NCBI GenBank assembly: GCA_963803295.1
Contig: CAWDMC010000028.1
Coordinates: 434,001 to 498,000, forward strand
Source of the DNA: CAWDMC01 sp963803295
GTDB taxonomy: Bacteria > Acidobacteriota > Terriglobia > UBA7540
Length of the DNA: 64,000 bases
Reading direction: 5' to 3'
Shown here: positions 37,211 to 46,691 of the stretch, in pieces
How positions within the stretch are numbered: the first letter of the stretch is position 1
Layout: every line of letters begins with the position of its first letter
Program-made: the position numbers and the translations under genes
Notes under the pieces: generated by a model
The model's database searches: none
Seen by the model: only the letters and a program-made list of their open reading frames with translations
Told to the model about the DNA's origin: nothing

Positions 37211-37635
37211 GCCTCTTTTCAATACATTAGCCGAAGTCTTCTCTTTCAGCGTGCAGTAGCGTGCATGCTTTGCTATAATCAGCTCAAGCATGCAGGGGGC
37301 TTAAAACTCTATCGCCGGCACCCGAAAGACTGTGAAGGCAGATACAGGGAAGAGTTGCGCTCGGGTGAGTTTGAAGAGGGGCGGCGCGGATGGAAACGAT
37401 GCCGTTGCCTGATCCACGCTGCAGGCACGCTCGTCGGAAAGTTCAATCGCAAGCCAACTGGAAAATTAACTGGGACGAGGCAAGAAGAGACCCGCTTTCT
37501 TTCAGACACGGCCCTGGCGGAATCCCTCAGCGCATCGGATTTCAGCTTCGGGATCTGAAAGTGTGGGTTGGGTTGTGGGTTGGAAAGAAGCCACCGAATC
37601 CCTCTCCTTGATCGACAAGCAGCTCGAAAAGAGCT
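37211..37635. other. Gene-free stretch after tRNA-Leu with dyad over TATAAT
   Basis: No gene I can support. A perfect 9-bp inverted repeat TGCATGCTT/AAGCATGCA (37262-37294) encloses TATAAT at 37274-37279. It might be an operator over a -10 box, but no fitting -35 or downstream gene is seen. Confidence 0.35.
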
Positions 37636-38028
37636 CTACCCTCGAAGCTGCTCCATCTTCCAAAAGCGCTTCAACCCCTCCTCGTCCGCCGGCCCCGTCG
37701 CATCACTACCCATTCGAAAACGATGACCGTCCGGATCTTCCACATTCATTTCTCTCGTGCCCCACGGCATGTTCGTGGGTGGCAGGCGAATGAGCGCGCC
37801 GCTCCTCTTGTACTCCTCATGAAGCGCCTCCACGTCGTCCATGAAAACAGACATCCACATGACTGATTGGCCTTGCGCCCCCTCGCAGAGAAAGATCTCG
37901 ACCTTGCCCCGCGTAACACAACCGAATGTCGGAGGAGTGCCCCAGTCCCACTTCTTCGTAAAACCCAGCTTGTGGACGTAGTAATCCATAGAGGCGGCAA
38001 AGTTCTTAACATTCAGAATTGGAACCAC
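37636..38028 (-). CDS. VOC-fold (glyoxalase/bleomycin-resistance-like) protein
   Basis: About 130 residues. Two beta-alpha-beta-beta-beta units: VPILNVKNFAASMDYYVHKL with GFTKKWDWG, GKVEIFLCEG, then MDDVEALHEEYKRSGA and REMNVEDPDGHRFRMG. A single-domain VOC protein; the reaction is unknown. The frame as listed starts with GTG. The family usually starts six residues earlier (TNQFEC), where the codon is ACG at 38046 with AGGAG 7 bases upstream. Either a rare ACG start or a mutated ATG is possible. Confidence 0.85.
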   Translation of the reverse strand: MVPILNVKNFAASMDYYVHKLGFTKKWDWGTPPTFGCVTRGKVEIFLCEGAQGQSVMWMSVFMDDVEALHEEYKRSGALIRLPPTNMPWGTREMNVEDPDGHRFRMGSDATGPADEEGLKRFWKMEQLRG

Positions 38029-38131
38029 GCATTCAAATTGATTCGTGCAATCACTCCTCGTATTTCACGACCCGGGCTCTCGGCGTTTCAGCGGTCAACA
38101 ATTGAAGTTATTGCAGGTCAGCACATTGCAC

Positions 38132-38899
38132 TCAGGCAGCCACTACGAGGCCGCCTGCGGCCCGAATAACCTCCCCGCTGATCCACGCAGCTTCGTCGGA
38201 AGCCAGGAACACCGCCAACGGAGCGATATCTGTGACTCGACCGAGCCGGCCGAGCGGCGTTTTCCCAGCCAGAACGGCGCCGGCACCACCCTCAAAGGTC
38301 CCTGCGCCTACATTGCCTTCAGTTTCTGTATGACCTGGAGCAACGGCGTTGACGCGTATCTTGCGCGGCGCCAGTTCGAGCGCCAATCCCCTGGTCAGGG
38401 TTTCGATGGCGCCTTTCGTGGAAGCGTACAACAAGGCTCCCGCCACCGGATGCGAGCCGACGATAGAGCTGAGGTTGATGATGCTCCCGCCGTCGGCCCC
38501 AAACCGTTTGATCGCCTCCTGCACGGTGAGAATCGTCCCGAGAACGTTGATGTTGTAGTGGGTATGAAAGCTCTCTTCGGTAATCTCCGCGAAAGCGCCG
38601 AAGCGGAATACGCCAGCATTATTGACCAGGACGTCCAGTCTTCCGAACCGAGAATCCACTTCTTTAAATAGCCGCGCGACATCTGCGGCCTTGGACACGT
38701 CGGCCCCGACCGCGATCGCTTTGCCGCCGCTATCAATGATTGCCTGAGCGACTCGTTCGGCGCCTTCCCGGTCAGAGGAATAGTTCACGGCCACACGTGC
38801 GCCCTCAGCGGCCAACGCCGTTGCAATCCCACTGCCTATGCCTTTGGACGCCCCCGTCACGATTGCCACCTTGTCGGATAGTCTGCTCCTGTTCACCAT
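38132..38899 (-). CDS. Short-chain dehydrogenase/reductase (SDR)
   Basis: Classical SDR of about 255 residues: NADP(H)-binding VTGASKGIGSGIATAL, NNAGVF, active-site Ser in INLSSIVGS, and YASTKG with catalytic Tyr and Lys. The C-terminal GEVIRAAGGLV is typical of FabG-like enzymes acting on alcohols or ketones. ATG 38899 has GGAG 8 bases upstream; a longer frame to 38947 lacks support. Substrate unknown. Confidence 0.92.
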   Translation of the reverse strand: MVNRSRLSDKVAIVTGASKGIGSGIATALAAEGARVAVNYSSDREGAERVAQAIIDSGGKAIAVGADVSKAADVARLFKEVDSRFGRLDVLVNNAGVFRFGAFAEITEESFHTHYNINVLGTILTVQEAIKRFGADGGSIINLSSIVGSHPVAGALLYASTKGAIETLTRGLALELAPRKIRVNAVAPGHTETEGNVGAGTFEGGAGAVLAGKTPLGRLGRVTDIAPLAVFLASDEAAWISGEVIRAAGGLVVAA

Positions 38900-39293
38900 G
38901 ATGTCGCTCCAACTCCCCATGGACCCCGTACGTCCATCGCCGTGCATCGCACGTCGCTCTCAAGCTGTGAGTGTTGTTGAGACTATGCCCAACGTTGAAT
39001 TGTACATCCTGAGGCGAATTGTCGGCCACTCGTACGGAGTTTAGTTTTAGACGCCGCTTGCTCCGGCCCCCTAACTAAGGGGAGAGAGGGTTGTGATCCA
39101 GGCTCAATCGTCAAAGTACTGGCGAGAATCGCCCCCGCGGTTGCCGACTTCAGGCGGGATCGCAGGCGAGACCCACCTTTGATTGTCTTTGATTTGCAGA
39201 GCGCGCCAGGCTTGCGGCTTCTAATTGAAGGTGTCCTCGCTTGTGCCGGTACCGATGCCGAGTCGCGCAAGGATGCGCGCCGGGCGGCATTGC

Positions 39294-40721
39294 TCACTGT
39301 TTCTGGGGCGCTGGCGATGGGGTGATCGTATCGATAAAGAGAATCGCGTCGTAAGAGCTGAGTGGAGACACCACTGCGGGCACTCGCCCGAAGCTAAGAC
39401 TACGGGTTTCATGACCTGCTTGAAACCATTCATGGAGAACGCCAGCGCTGGGCAGTTCCCGAAGATCGAGCACGAAGCGCGGAATCGAGAGCGAGCTGAG
39501 GAGACTATCCATGCCCGAAGTGTCCGGCGGCAGTGGCACCCTCTCGGCCGGAAAACCTGCCGCGCCACTTCCGAAATAAGTGCCGATCACCACCATGTCG
39601 CGGTCGAGCGCCGACCGCAGGTAAAAACCGGCGGGTCTCCACCGAACGGAGGTCGCTGGAGGCTCCAAGGGGAGGGAGTGAAACGGCCGGCTTGGCGAAC
39701 CCAATCTCACGACGCTGGTCTGCACATGTAAATCGTGCGCAAAGAAGAGAACCTTACCGTGGCGGGAACCCTCCCGCTGTTCGATCCACTCCAGATTGTC
39801 AGCCATCGCGAGTTCGCGCATTTCCTGCCGGTGTACCCATCGTTCAGCCGGTTGCATCTCTTCCGGCGATTCATCGGATCGCTGCCAATCGAATTCCACC
39901 GGTAGAGATCGCAGGAATGCGTCGTCCTGAGCCGCATTCAGGGCTTGATGAAGGCCCCAATCGTACTCGTCAACAGACGTGGCAGCCGTCAGCGAAGTAC
40001 GTTCTCGCCGGATCAGCGCAACCATGTCCTGGATTTTTCCGGTGATGGCGTCTTTCTCAGGCGGCGTTAGCTTGGCATATCGATCGGTCCGGAAAAGCGG
40101 AATCACATCGGCCCATTGCTTGCGAAACTCGCGGCCGACGCCCGGATCGGCATGGCTCAAGAAGGTCAGAACTGTCTCGACCGATTGATATGCGTTGGGA
40201 TCATACTGGCCCGTCAAATCAAAACCGTAGAGGCGAACCCGCCGCGCTGGTGGCTGGGCTGCGTTGTAAGAGCGCAGCCATTGAATGAGTTCGAGATTTT
40301 CGGAGTAGTCCCCGAACCCGTAACTAAAGGCGCCTCTTAAAGCGGAGCCGGTTTCCGTCGTTCGCCCGAGGACATGATCGTATAGGGGCTTTGAGTTACT
40401 GAGGCTCGTTTCGAGCGCAACAGCCGTGAATCCAAGTTGGGTGACGACGTGGCGGACCAATCTGTTCCGCATGGCCATCGGTTCGTGCCCACCATGAAAA
40501 GGCTCGCCGAACGCGACCACATGCGCAGTGCCGATGATGTTGCGCAGCGGTCGCAGGTCTGCGTCACCGGGAGCATCCTTGTCTGCCGAAACCAAGGTGT
40601 GGACGTGTCGGTGGGCCCACTGTTGGAAGGCTTCGGTCGGGGCGTTCTGCCCATAGACTGCGACCGCGTGCGCGAGCAGCGGTAGGACAAGATAGTTCGA
40701 TCTAATTCGCGACACCCTCAT
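39294..40721 (-). CDS. Erythromycin-esterase-like exported protein
   Basis: 475 residues of the erythromycin esterase family (PF05139). A signal peptide (YLVLPLLAHAVAVYG) precedes the domain. Conserved spots are VVAFGEPFHGGHEPMAMRNR (the metal/catalytic Glu-His region), LVRHVVTQLGFTAVALETS, RLYGFDLTGQ, and RHGKVLFFAHDLHVQTS. EreA/EreB hydrolyse macrolide lactones, but most environmental members act on unknown substrates, so resistance should not be assumed. Confidence 0.88.
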   Translation of the reverse strand: MRVSRIRSNYLVLPLLAHAVAVYGQNAPTEAFQQWAHRHVHTLVSADKDAPGDADLRPLRNIIGTAHVVAFGEPFHGGHEPMAMRNRLVRHVVTQLGFTAVALETSLSNSKPLYDHVLGRTTETGSALRGAFSYGFGDYSENLELIQWLRSYNAAQPPARRVRLYGFDLTGQYDPNAYQSVETVLTFLSHADPGVGREFRKQWADVIPLFRTDRYAKLTPPEKDAITGKIQDMVALIRRERTSLTAATSVDEYDWGLHQALNAAQDDAFLRSLPVEFDWQRSDESPEEMQPAERWVHRQEMRELAMADNLEWIEQREGSRHGKVLFFAHDLHVQTSVVRLGSPSRPFHSLPLEPPATSVRWRPAGFYLRSALDRDMVVIGTYFGSGAAGFPAERVPLPPDTSGMDSLLSSLSIPRFVLDLRELPSAGVLHEWFQAGHETRSLSFGRVPAVVSPLSSYDAILFIDTITPSPAPQKQ

Positions 40722-40837
40722 ACTTTACAGGCATAAGAAATTGGCTGGCTTGTGCAAACTCAGTATGCCTCAAAACCGAGCCGGGTGCCATACCGAACCC
40801 GAGTTGACGTGCCCACGCCCGCGATCGTACAACAAAC

Positions 40838-41276
40838 GTGGAAAATGCCGCACGGGGCCGTTCTCTCTTGCCGCAGCGTCGACGGAAGCGAATCATTAAT
40901 GCCTTTCGAGAGAACGGTGGCGGAAGTGCCTTCTACACTGACGACATTAGTTCGCGTGCCTATCACGGCAAAACCGTCGTTCTAGTAAACCAGGAGACAG
41001 CCAGTGCGGCTGAAGGATTTGTTGCCAACTTAAAGGGAAAACCAAATGCCACAATCATTGGCCAGCCCACGGCAGGCGCAGTCGTAGGAGCGGAACCATT
41101 CCCGATTTCCGGCGGCTGGACAGTCATAGTGCCCACTCATGCGGCTTGGCGTCCCGGCGGCAAAATTTAACGAGATGAAAAGAGCGTTCCCGACGTTACA
41201 ATCCCTCTCAGCCGCGAGGATCTTTGTCGCGGGAGGGACCCGGTTCTAAGGAAAGCTTTGGACCCGGTGGTGCCTT
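40838..41276 (+). pseudogene. S41 (C-terminal processing) peptidase, 3' remnant
   Basis: From ~40960 the frame reads HGKTVVLVNQETASAAEGFV, the S41 active-site region with Ser-Ala-Ala-Glu, then NATIIGQPTAGAVVGAEPFP. It meets TAA at 41168-41170. The same frame beyond it continues as the family's end (RDEKSVPDVTIPLS, ALDPVVP). The N-terminal part with the PDZ domain and half the core is absent. The upstream residues 40838-40955 may be unrelated. Confidence 0.7.
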
Positions 41277-41324
41277 AACCGGTTTTCGATAGGGCCTTCA
41301 AGTCCATTGGCTTCAAAGGGAAAA

Positions 41325-42785
41325 ATGAAACGACGCGTTCTTCTTCAATCATTGGGTTCGGCGGGTCTAGGCTTCACTCGCACGGCTGGTCTTGAAGAAG
41401 AATCAAGATCAGCCCGGACAGACTCCGAGACCAGGGGGCGCCGACCCGGTAATCTCGACCTTTCCTCACTTCCAAACCTCTGTGCGCACGAACACTGGGG
41501 GTCAATCGGCTCGATTGGGATGGTTCCCGAAGGCTTTCGAGCCGACGTGGAGCAGGGAGCGACTCCTAGAGGGAAAACGGGACTTTTCGACATACTGCTG
41601 GACCCTTATTTTCGAGGATTCCTGGCCGCGAGTGGCGTAACGCCCGACGACCTCGCCAAGCGGGCCGGTGTGGCGAGCTTCAGAAGCCTGGCGGAGAAAG
41701 CGCCCGCTCAGGCACTCCAGCTGCTCCGGCCGGCAATCGCCCCACAGGAACTTAGCGGCACGTACCAATGTATCCGCCGGGGCCTCCTCGCACTCTATGG
41801 AGTTGACATCTCTTCGGATGAATCCGGTGCCATATCTCGCCTCGACAGCGCGATTGGCCGGAACTATGCCCAGATGTTCACCTGGTACCGTGCCGCAATG
41901 AAGAGGGCGGGCTTCACCGAACTCGTTCGGATTGTCCATCCGGAATATTACGTCCGCCAGGAGTCTCCCCAGACTGCCGCGCAAGAGGCGAGCTTCACGC
42001 GTACCATTATGCGCATCGACCCACTGCTGGAGCTTTTCCCAAGGGATTCCAAGCGAAGGGACGGCCTTGCCGCCATTACCGGTATCGAGCCTAAGGACCC
42101 CGCCACTTGGCGATCTTTCATTGGGAAGTTGTTCGATCTGGCCGCGGCACACAAGGCACTAGGAATAAAGCAGCTTCAGGCCTATACCCGTTCACTCGAA
42201 TTCACCCCTCGCGGCGATAATGAAGTAGTGTGGAGCGGCGCTCTCTCGGCGGCAGAGGTCCGCGTTTTCCAGGACTGGGTGATGCACGAATGCTCCAAGC
42301 AGGCGAATGAGCGCGGCTGGGTGCACCAGATCCACGTAGGTACGAACAACATCACGGAGTCCTCTCCCTTGCCGCTCGCTTCCCTGGCCAGACGCTATCC
42401 GCGGATGAAGATCGTCATGCTGCATTGCTGGCCCTTCCTGAGGGAGTCAGGATGGCTGGCAAAGTTTCATAGCAACATTTATATCGATACCTGCTGGCAG
42501 CCGGTCCTCAATCCCGCTTTCTTCCTCGAAGCCATGGCCGGCTGGTTGAACTACGTCCCGAGCCACAAGATTACCTGCGATCACGACTCCACCTCGGTTG
42601 AAATGGCCGTGGGCTCATCGCTGTTCACGCGCGAGATTCTGGCCGAGGTCCTGGTTGATCGCACGGCGCACCTCGGCATTGGAGACCGCGATTTGCGGCG
42701 GATCGCACTCGACATGCTTCACAACAATATGGTCAGTATTTATGGCGTGGGGCAGACGGTCGATAGAGGGTACACAGGAGATTGA
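41325..42785 (+). CDS. Amidohydrolase-superfamily exported protein
   Basis: About 486 residues. A signal-like start (MKRRVLLQSLGSAGLGFTRT) is followed by a metal-dependent TIM-barrel hydrolase related to PF04909/uronate-isomerase-like proteins. Metal-ligand candidates are CAHEHWG, WVHQIHVG, IVMLHCWPFL and ITCDHDS. Many plant-sugar-related relatives act on aromatic or sugar acids; its substrate is not evident. The ATG at 41325 follows GGGAAAA. Followed by a small membrane protein. Confidence 0.82.
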   Translation: MKRRVLLQSLGSAGLGFTRTAGLEEESRSARTDSETRGRRPGNLDLSSLPNLCAHEHWGSIGSIGMVPEGFRADVEQGATPRGKTGLFDILLDPYFRGFLAASGVTPDDLAKRAGVASFRSLAEKAPAQALQLLRPAIAPQELSGTYQCIRRGLLALYGVDISSDESGAISRLDSAIGRNYAQMFTWYRAAMKRAGFTELVRIVHPEYYVRQESPQTAAQEASFTRTIMRIDPLLELFPRDSKRRDGLAAITGIEPKDPATWRSFIGKLFDLAAAHKALGIKQLQAYTRSLEFTPRGDNEVVWSGALSAAEVRVFQDWVMHECSKQANERGWVHQIHVGTNNITESSPLPLASLARRYPRMKIVMLHCWPFLRESGWLAKFHSNIYIDTCWQPVLNPAFFLEAMAGWLNYVPSHKITCDHDSTSVEMAVGSSLFTREILAEVLVDRTAHLGIGDRDLRRIALDMLHNNMVSIYGVGQTVDRGYTGD

Positions 42786-42865
42786 GAAAGCTCTCTCGCG
42801 GATCACGTTTGGAATTTGGAAGAATGGGTGAGACTATTAAAGTAGAGATCAATAGGAGCGCAAGC

Positions 42866-43126
42866 ATGAAATATCGGATTGGCATGTGGGCGAGTGCAGG
42901 CTTTATCGTAGCTGGCTGCTGGGCAATTTATGCTTTGGCAACCACACCTCCAGCGTTGACCTCTGCCGACCCGATTATGATTCTCGTCCGATTTACTTGC
43001 CCAATTGCGCTTCTTAGCTTTTATCCGATTCGTCTTTATTGGGTTCTTGTTGCAAATGCCGCGACGTATGCGTTGGTCGGTCTGACCGTCGAGGCCCTGC
43101 GGCAAAGACTGACTCAGATGAAATAA
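42866..43126 (+). CDS. Small membrane protein (86 aa)
   Basis: Two to three hydrophobic segments: IGMWASAGFIVAGCWAIYAL, then IMILVRFTCPIALLSF and LYWVLVANAATYALVGLTVE. AGGAG lies 7 bases before ATG 42866, which I prefer over the longer frame from 42782. No family recognised. Common small membrane proteins of this kind are annotated as hypothetical in many genomes. Confidence 0.65.
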   Translation: MKYRIGMWASAGFIVAGCWAIYALATTPPALTSADPIMILVRFTCPIALLSFYPIRLYWVLVANAATYALVGLTVEALRQRLTQMK

Positions 43127-43239
43127 CTCAGATCAGCCCCCTACCAAATTTCAAAATGCACTACCGGGCACTGGCTTGCCTTGGCCACAGGCAAAAGCGG
43201 TTGACTTCCGGGAATCGAGGTCTGCGGCAGCTACTTGCC

Positions 43240-44412
43240 TTACTTATACGCCGGTATCCCGGTCGCCCTTTCTCCGATAATCAAGGTATGAATGTTATGA
43301 GTACCTTCATAGGTATAGACCGATTCCAGGTTGCACATGTGGCGGAAAATCGGGTACTCGTCGGCGACGCCGTTAGCCCCCAGGATATCGCGGGCGGCGC
43401 GGGCAAGATCGAGGGCCATTTTGACGTTATTGCGCTTCAGCATGGAGATGTGGGCGAAGTCGGCGCGGCCCTGATCCTTTAGTCGGCCCACCTGTAGCGC
43501 CAGCAATTGCCCCTTGGTGATCTCGGTGATCATATCGGCGAATTTCGCCTGCACAAGCTGATGACTGGCGATGGGTTTATTATCAAACTGGGTGCGGGAT
43601 TTCGCATACTCGAGCGACTCGTTGTAGCACGCCATGGCGGCGCCGATTGCTCCCCAACCGATGCCGTATCGCGCCTGGGTCAGACAGCTTAACGGGCCCG
43701 TGAGACCTTTCGCGCAGGGCAGCATGTTGGAGGCAGGCACTCGGACATCCTGGAGCGACAGAGTAGAAGTCACTGAAGCACGCAGCGACCACTTGCCCTT
43801 GATATCGCGGGCCGAGTAGCCGGGCGTACCGGCCTCCACCAGGAATCCGCGGACCGCGCCTTCTTCGTCGCGCCCCCACACCAAGGCCACGTCGGCAATG
43901 GTGCCCGAGGTGATCCAGGCTTTTTCACCGTTCAGGATGTAGTCGCTGCCATCTTTGCGGGCGCGGGTCCGCATTCCGCCAGGGTTCGAGCCGAAGTCAG
44001 GCTCGGTAAGTCCGAAGCAGCCTAGTTTTTCCCCGGCGGCCATGGCGGGCAGCCACCGGTTTTTCTGCTCCTCCGAACCGTAGGCATTGATCGGATACAT
44101 CACCAACGCGCCCTGCACCGAGACGAAGCTGCGCAGGCCGCTGTCGCCGCGCTCGAGCTCCTGCATGATCAGGCCGTATTCCACATTCGACATGCCGGCG
44201 CAGCCATACCCCTCCATGTTGGCGCCGAAGAGGCCGAGTTCGGCCATCAGCGGGACCAGATGCTTGGGGAACTTCGCCTCGCGGTTCCATTCCTCGATGT
44301 GCGGAATCACTTCTTGCTCCACAAACTCGCGTACCGTCTGCCGCACCAGCTTTTCCTGATCGCTGAGCAGCGAATCAATTTCCAGGTAATCGACGCCATG
44401 AAAGGCAAACAT
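43240..44412 (-). CDS. gcdH: Glutaryl-CoA dehydrogenase-type acyl-CoA dehydrogenase
   Basis: 390 residues. FAD-dependent oxidation of glutaryl-CoA (lysine, tryptophan and aromatic breakdown), giving crotonyl-CoA. Motifs are GLRSFVSVQGALVMYPI (with the Arg that binds the substrate carboxylate in GCDH), CFGLTEPDFGSNPGGMRT, ILNGEKAWITSGTIADVALV, and catalytic base Glu in YTYEGTHNIHTLIIG. These fit GCDH better than short- or medium-chain dehydrogenases. Monocistronic as far as can be seen. Confidence 0.93.
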   Translation of the reverse strand: MFAFHGVDYLEIDSLLSDQEKLVRQTVREFVEQEVIPHIEEWNREAKFPKHLVPLMAELGLFGANMEGYGCAGMSNVEYGLIMQELERGDSGLRSFVSVQGALVMYPINAYGSEEQKNRWLPAMAAGEKLGCFGLTEPDFGSNPGGMRTRARKDGSDYILNGEKAWITSGTIADVALVWGRDEEGAVRGFLVEAGTPGYSARDIKGKWSLRASVTSTLSLQDVRVPASNMLPCAKGLTGPLSCLTQARYGIGWGAIGAAMACYNESLEYAKSRTQFDNKPIASHQLVQAKFADMITEITKGQLLALQVGRLKDQGRADFAHISMLKRNNVKMALDLARAARDILGANGVADEYPIFRHMCNLESVYTYEGTHNIHTLIIGERATGIPAYK

Positions 44413-44632
44413 GAAGCACCTCAGCGGGATTCAGTGATGAGGTCACTGAGCGACCGAGCCCTCGGCGTATTGTACCAGCGAATGCGGCGCCCTGCTTGGT
44501 CTACGCTTGCCAGACGCAAAAGAGGAGGGATCTACAGGTCTGCGGGCCCGATGCCAGGCTTCGAGATGATCGTAGAGGAGTTCTATGGTTATATAATGAG
44601 ACTATGCAGGTCTAACTCAGGAGGTGCCCGCC

Positions 44633-45367
44633 ATGCCCGGCCGGAATGACCCCTGTCCTTGCGGTAGTGGCAAGAAATACAAAAAGTGCTGTCTCCTGCG
44701 CGATGAGACTGCGCGTGGAGAGCACAAGGTCATTCCCTTTGTCCCGCCCCCTGCCAGCGATCGCTCGTCGGGCCCGGCCGGCGACGTCTCAGATCCGGAG
44801 GAATTCAATCCGGAAGAATTACTGAAGGAAGTGGAAAAGGCAATCGACGACGAGGAGATGGTTGAACTTGCAGAAGCCATGGGCGACTGCAGTGACGAAG
44901 ATGAGGATCGGATCATCGAGGACCATATGGAATTGATGGACTTACTGGAGCGCGGCTCCGAGACTGGTGAGATGATCCCGGAACACAAGGCTGACGAACT
45001 GGTCTTTGGGCTCCATCCGGAACTGCTGAACTGGGAAGATGAAGATTACGAACGGGCGAAGCAGGATGATGAAGTAGATTGGCGTCTTCATCGAACTTTG
45101 GATGCCTTGGTGATCCGGCGCGCCACAGATCCCTCGCTTCCTGACGGAGACGCGATCCGCCGTCTCAAGAAGAAGGGCATCACGACGCCGGAGGCGATCC
45201 ACAGTGTTGCCAGGGTACTTGCCAATGATATCTGGCATCGCATGCAGCTCCCGAGCGAGAAAGAGAACATGGCCGCGCCCGGAGAACTGCCACTCAGCCT
45301 GGAGGCTAAGGCTGACGCGCTGACGAAGAAGACGAATCGCGAGATTTCGAGGCTGGGACGCCGTTAA
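44633..45367 (+). CDS. SEC-C motif protein with acidic region
   Basis: 244 residues. The N-terminus PGRNDPCPCGSGKKYKKCC is the SEC-C zinc-binding motif known from the end of SecA. An acidic, Glu/Asp-rich stretch (ELLKEVEKAIDDEEMVELAE) follows. The C-terminal half (RLHRTLDALVIRRATDP, then TPEAIHSVARVLANDIWHRM) resembles DUF1841 domains. Start ATG 44633 has AGGAGG 8 bases upstream. SEC-C proteins are thought to bind nucleic acids or ribosome-related partners; precise role unknown. Confidence 0.85.
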   Translation: MPGRNDPCPCGSGKKYKKCCLLRDETARGEHKVIPFVPPPASDRSSGPAGDVSDPEEFNPEELLKEVEKAIDDEEMVELAEAMGDCSDEDEDRIIEDHMELMDLLERGSETGEMIPEHKADELVFGLHPELLNWEDEDYERAKQDDEVDWRLHRTLDALVIRRATDPSLPDGDAIRRLKKKGITTPEAIHSVARVLANDIWHRMQLPSEKENMAAPGELPLSLEAKADALTKKTNREISRLGRR

Positions 45368-45429
45368 TCTCCAGGTCAGGCTCGACTATTCGAGGCCCCG
45401 GTCCCTCTTCCCCAGAGAGTAATGTGAAT

Positions 45430-46117
45430 CAGCAAAGTGACCGCAGCAGGCGAAGCTCCACGCTGGTGCAGGAATTCCGCAAAACTGATGCGGTCGTATT
45501 TCTCGATTGTCGCAGGCGGCCAGCCGGGGGCCTCCGGGTCGCCGATCTCATCAAGCGCCGGGGATAACGTGTTTCTGCCTCATGCCATTCAGCGCGAGGC
45601 TTCTCTCCGCGGGCGTGAGATTGAAAGGCCACGCGGCCTCCTCCCCTTCGCCCACGATGAATCGCCTGCAGCGCAAGTAGTAAACGCGGACGAGTCCTTG
45701 TGGGAAAGAACGGCTTGAGGGTAGATTGAACGGCCTGAGGTATCTCAGGGTGAGCTCATGGTTCTCGGGAATGAACATGGCGCCGGCATCGGCCCACAAT
45801 CCGTCTGAGAAAGGCTCACGCAGGGTTTGGACCAGTCCTCCTGGCCGCATTGTGGCTTCAAGCGAGGTGACATCGTGGCCGGCACCGGCGAGTTGGTGAG
45901 TAGCGGCAAGCCCGGCCAGGCCGGCGCCAATCACCACCACTCGCTTGGGCTTGTCCGTCCTGCCGAGATTCTGTTCGGGCGCCGGGCCTAACGTGCGGGA
46001 TGACAGCGAAAGTGCGGCCAGCGCGCCCTGCTTCAGAACCTCACGTTCGAATTCCCGATTCTTTAGTGAGTAGCATTCCCGGACCTTCGATCTTGACGAT
46101 GTTCTTGTCCAAGTCAA
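45430..46117 (-). pseudogene. FAD-dependent amine-oxidase-like protein, broken
   Basis: From the signal-like start (REFEREVLKQGALAALSLSS) the frame gives PKRVVVIGAGLAGLAATHQL, the FAD-binding Rossmann motif, and DGLWADAGAMFIPENHELTL. The frame then stops near 45551, and the family sequence carries on in another frame as DEIGDPEAPGWPPATIEKYD, then RISFAEFLHQRGASPAAVT. The last ~250 residues expected for a monoamine oxidase are absent. Pseudogene. Confidence 0.75.
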
Positions 46118-46253
46118 CCCAGCTTGCGTCCTGGAGGAACAGGCTTGATTCCTGTGGTTCGTCAGAATACTACTTCACCCACCCGATCACGTTGCGCCCG
46201 TCAGTGAGCTCCACCGGAACGTAACCGCTAATCTCGTGGAAGACTCGCTCCAT
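46041..46253 (-). pseudogene. Small LSM-like protein interrupted by TAG
   Basis: From ATG 46253: MERVFHEISGYVPVELTDGR, then NVIGWVK, TAG at 46172-46170, then YSDEPQESSLFLQDASWVDL and DKNIVKIEGPG. The stretch before and after the stop is clearly one small strand-rich domain like an Sm/LSM barrel. Single nonsense mutation. Overlaps the start region of the flavin oxidase remnant. Confidence 0.5.
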
Positions 46254-46381
46254 ATCGACGACCTTGATTCCGCTGTGTGACACGCAAGCGACGCAACACT
46301 TTGCCAGGGAGGTCGTTGGTCTCAAGGAAGGCCAATAGGACATCTACGAGACCACCGTCCGGAGTAAAATCTCAACTGACT

Positions 46382-46621
46382 ATGAAGAAACCCTACACTC
46401 CCAAGCAGGGGCAGTATCTGGCGTTCATTTATTACTATGGAAAGATCCACCGGCGCGCGCCCTCGGAAGCCGACATGCAAGAACACTTCCGGGTCTCCCC
46501 GCCGTCTGTTCACCAGATGATCTTGACGCTGGAAGCCCACGGACTCATCGAACGGACGCCGTGGCAAGCTAGGTCTATCCGTCTCCTCATTCCTCGTGAG
46601 GAGCTACCTGACCTAGAGTAG
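46382..46621 (+). CDS. LexA-like winged-helix DNA-binding protein (79 aa)
   Basis: A stand-alone LexA DNA-binding domain: TPKQGQYLAFIYYYGKIHRR, APSEADMQEHF, RVSPPSVHQMILTLEAHGLI, ERTPWQARSIRLLIP. Matches the three helices and wing of LexA, but without the S24 self-cleaving domain, so it cannot be inactivated like LexA. Probably a small transcription regulator. The ATG at 46382 lacks a strong ribosome site; the start could not be earlier without loss of similarity. Confidence 0.82.
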   Translation: MKKPYTPKQGQYLAFIYYYGKIHRRAPSEADMQEHFRVSPPSVHQMILTLEAHGLIERTPWQARSIRLLIPREELPDLE

Positions 46622-46691
46622 ACGACCGCTCTGTTCAGTTCATGTAGGTTTTTGCCGCGCACAGCGGCCAACCTTGTTTACGGAGGAGAAT

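Noticed and set aside
37055..37558. 167-codon frame across tRNA-Leu
   Set aside because: It runs through a perfect tRNA gene and has no protein features.
39294..40721. Macrolide resistance gene
   Set aside because: The protein belongs to the erythromycin-esterase family, but most environmental members are not known to confer resistance; only the family is claimed.
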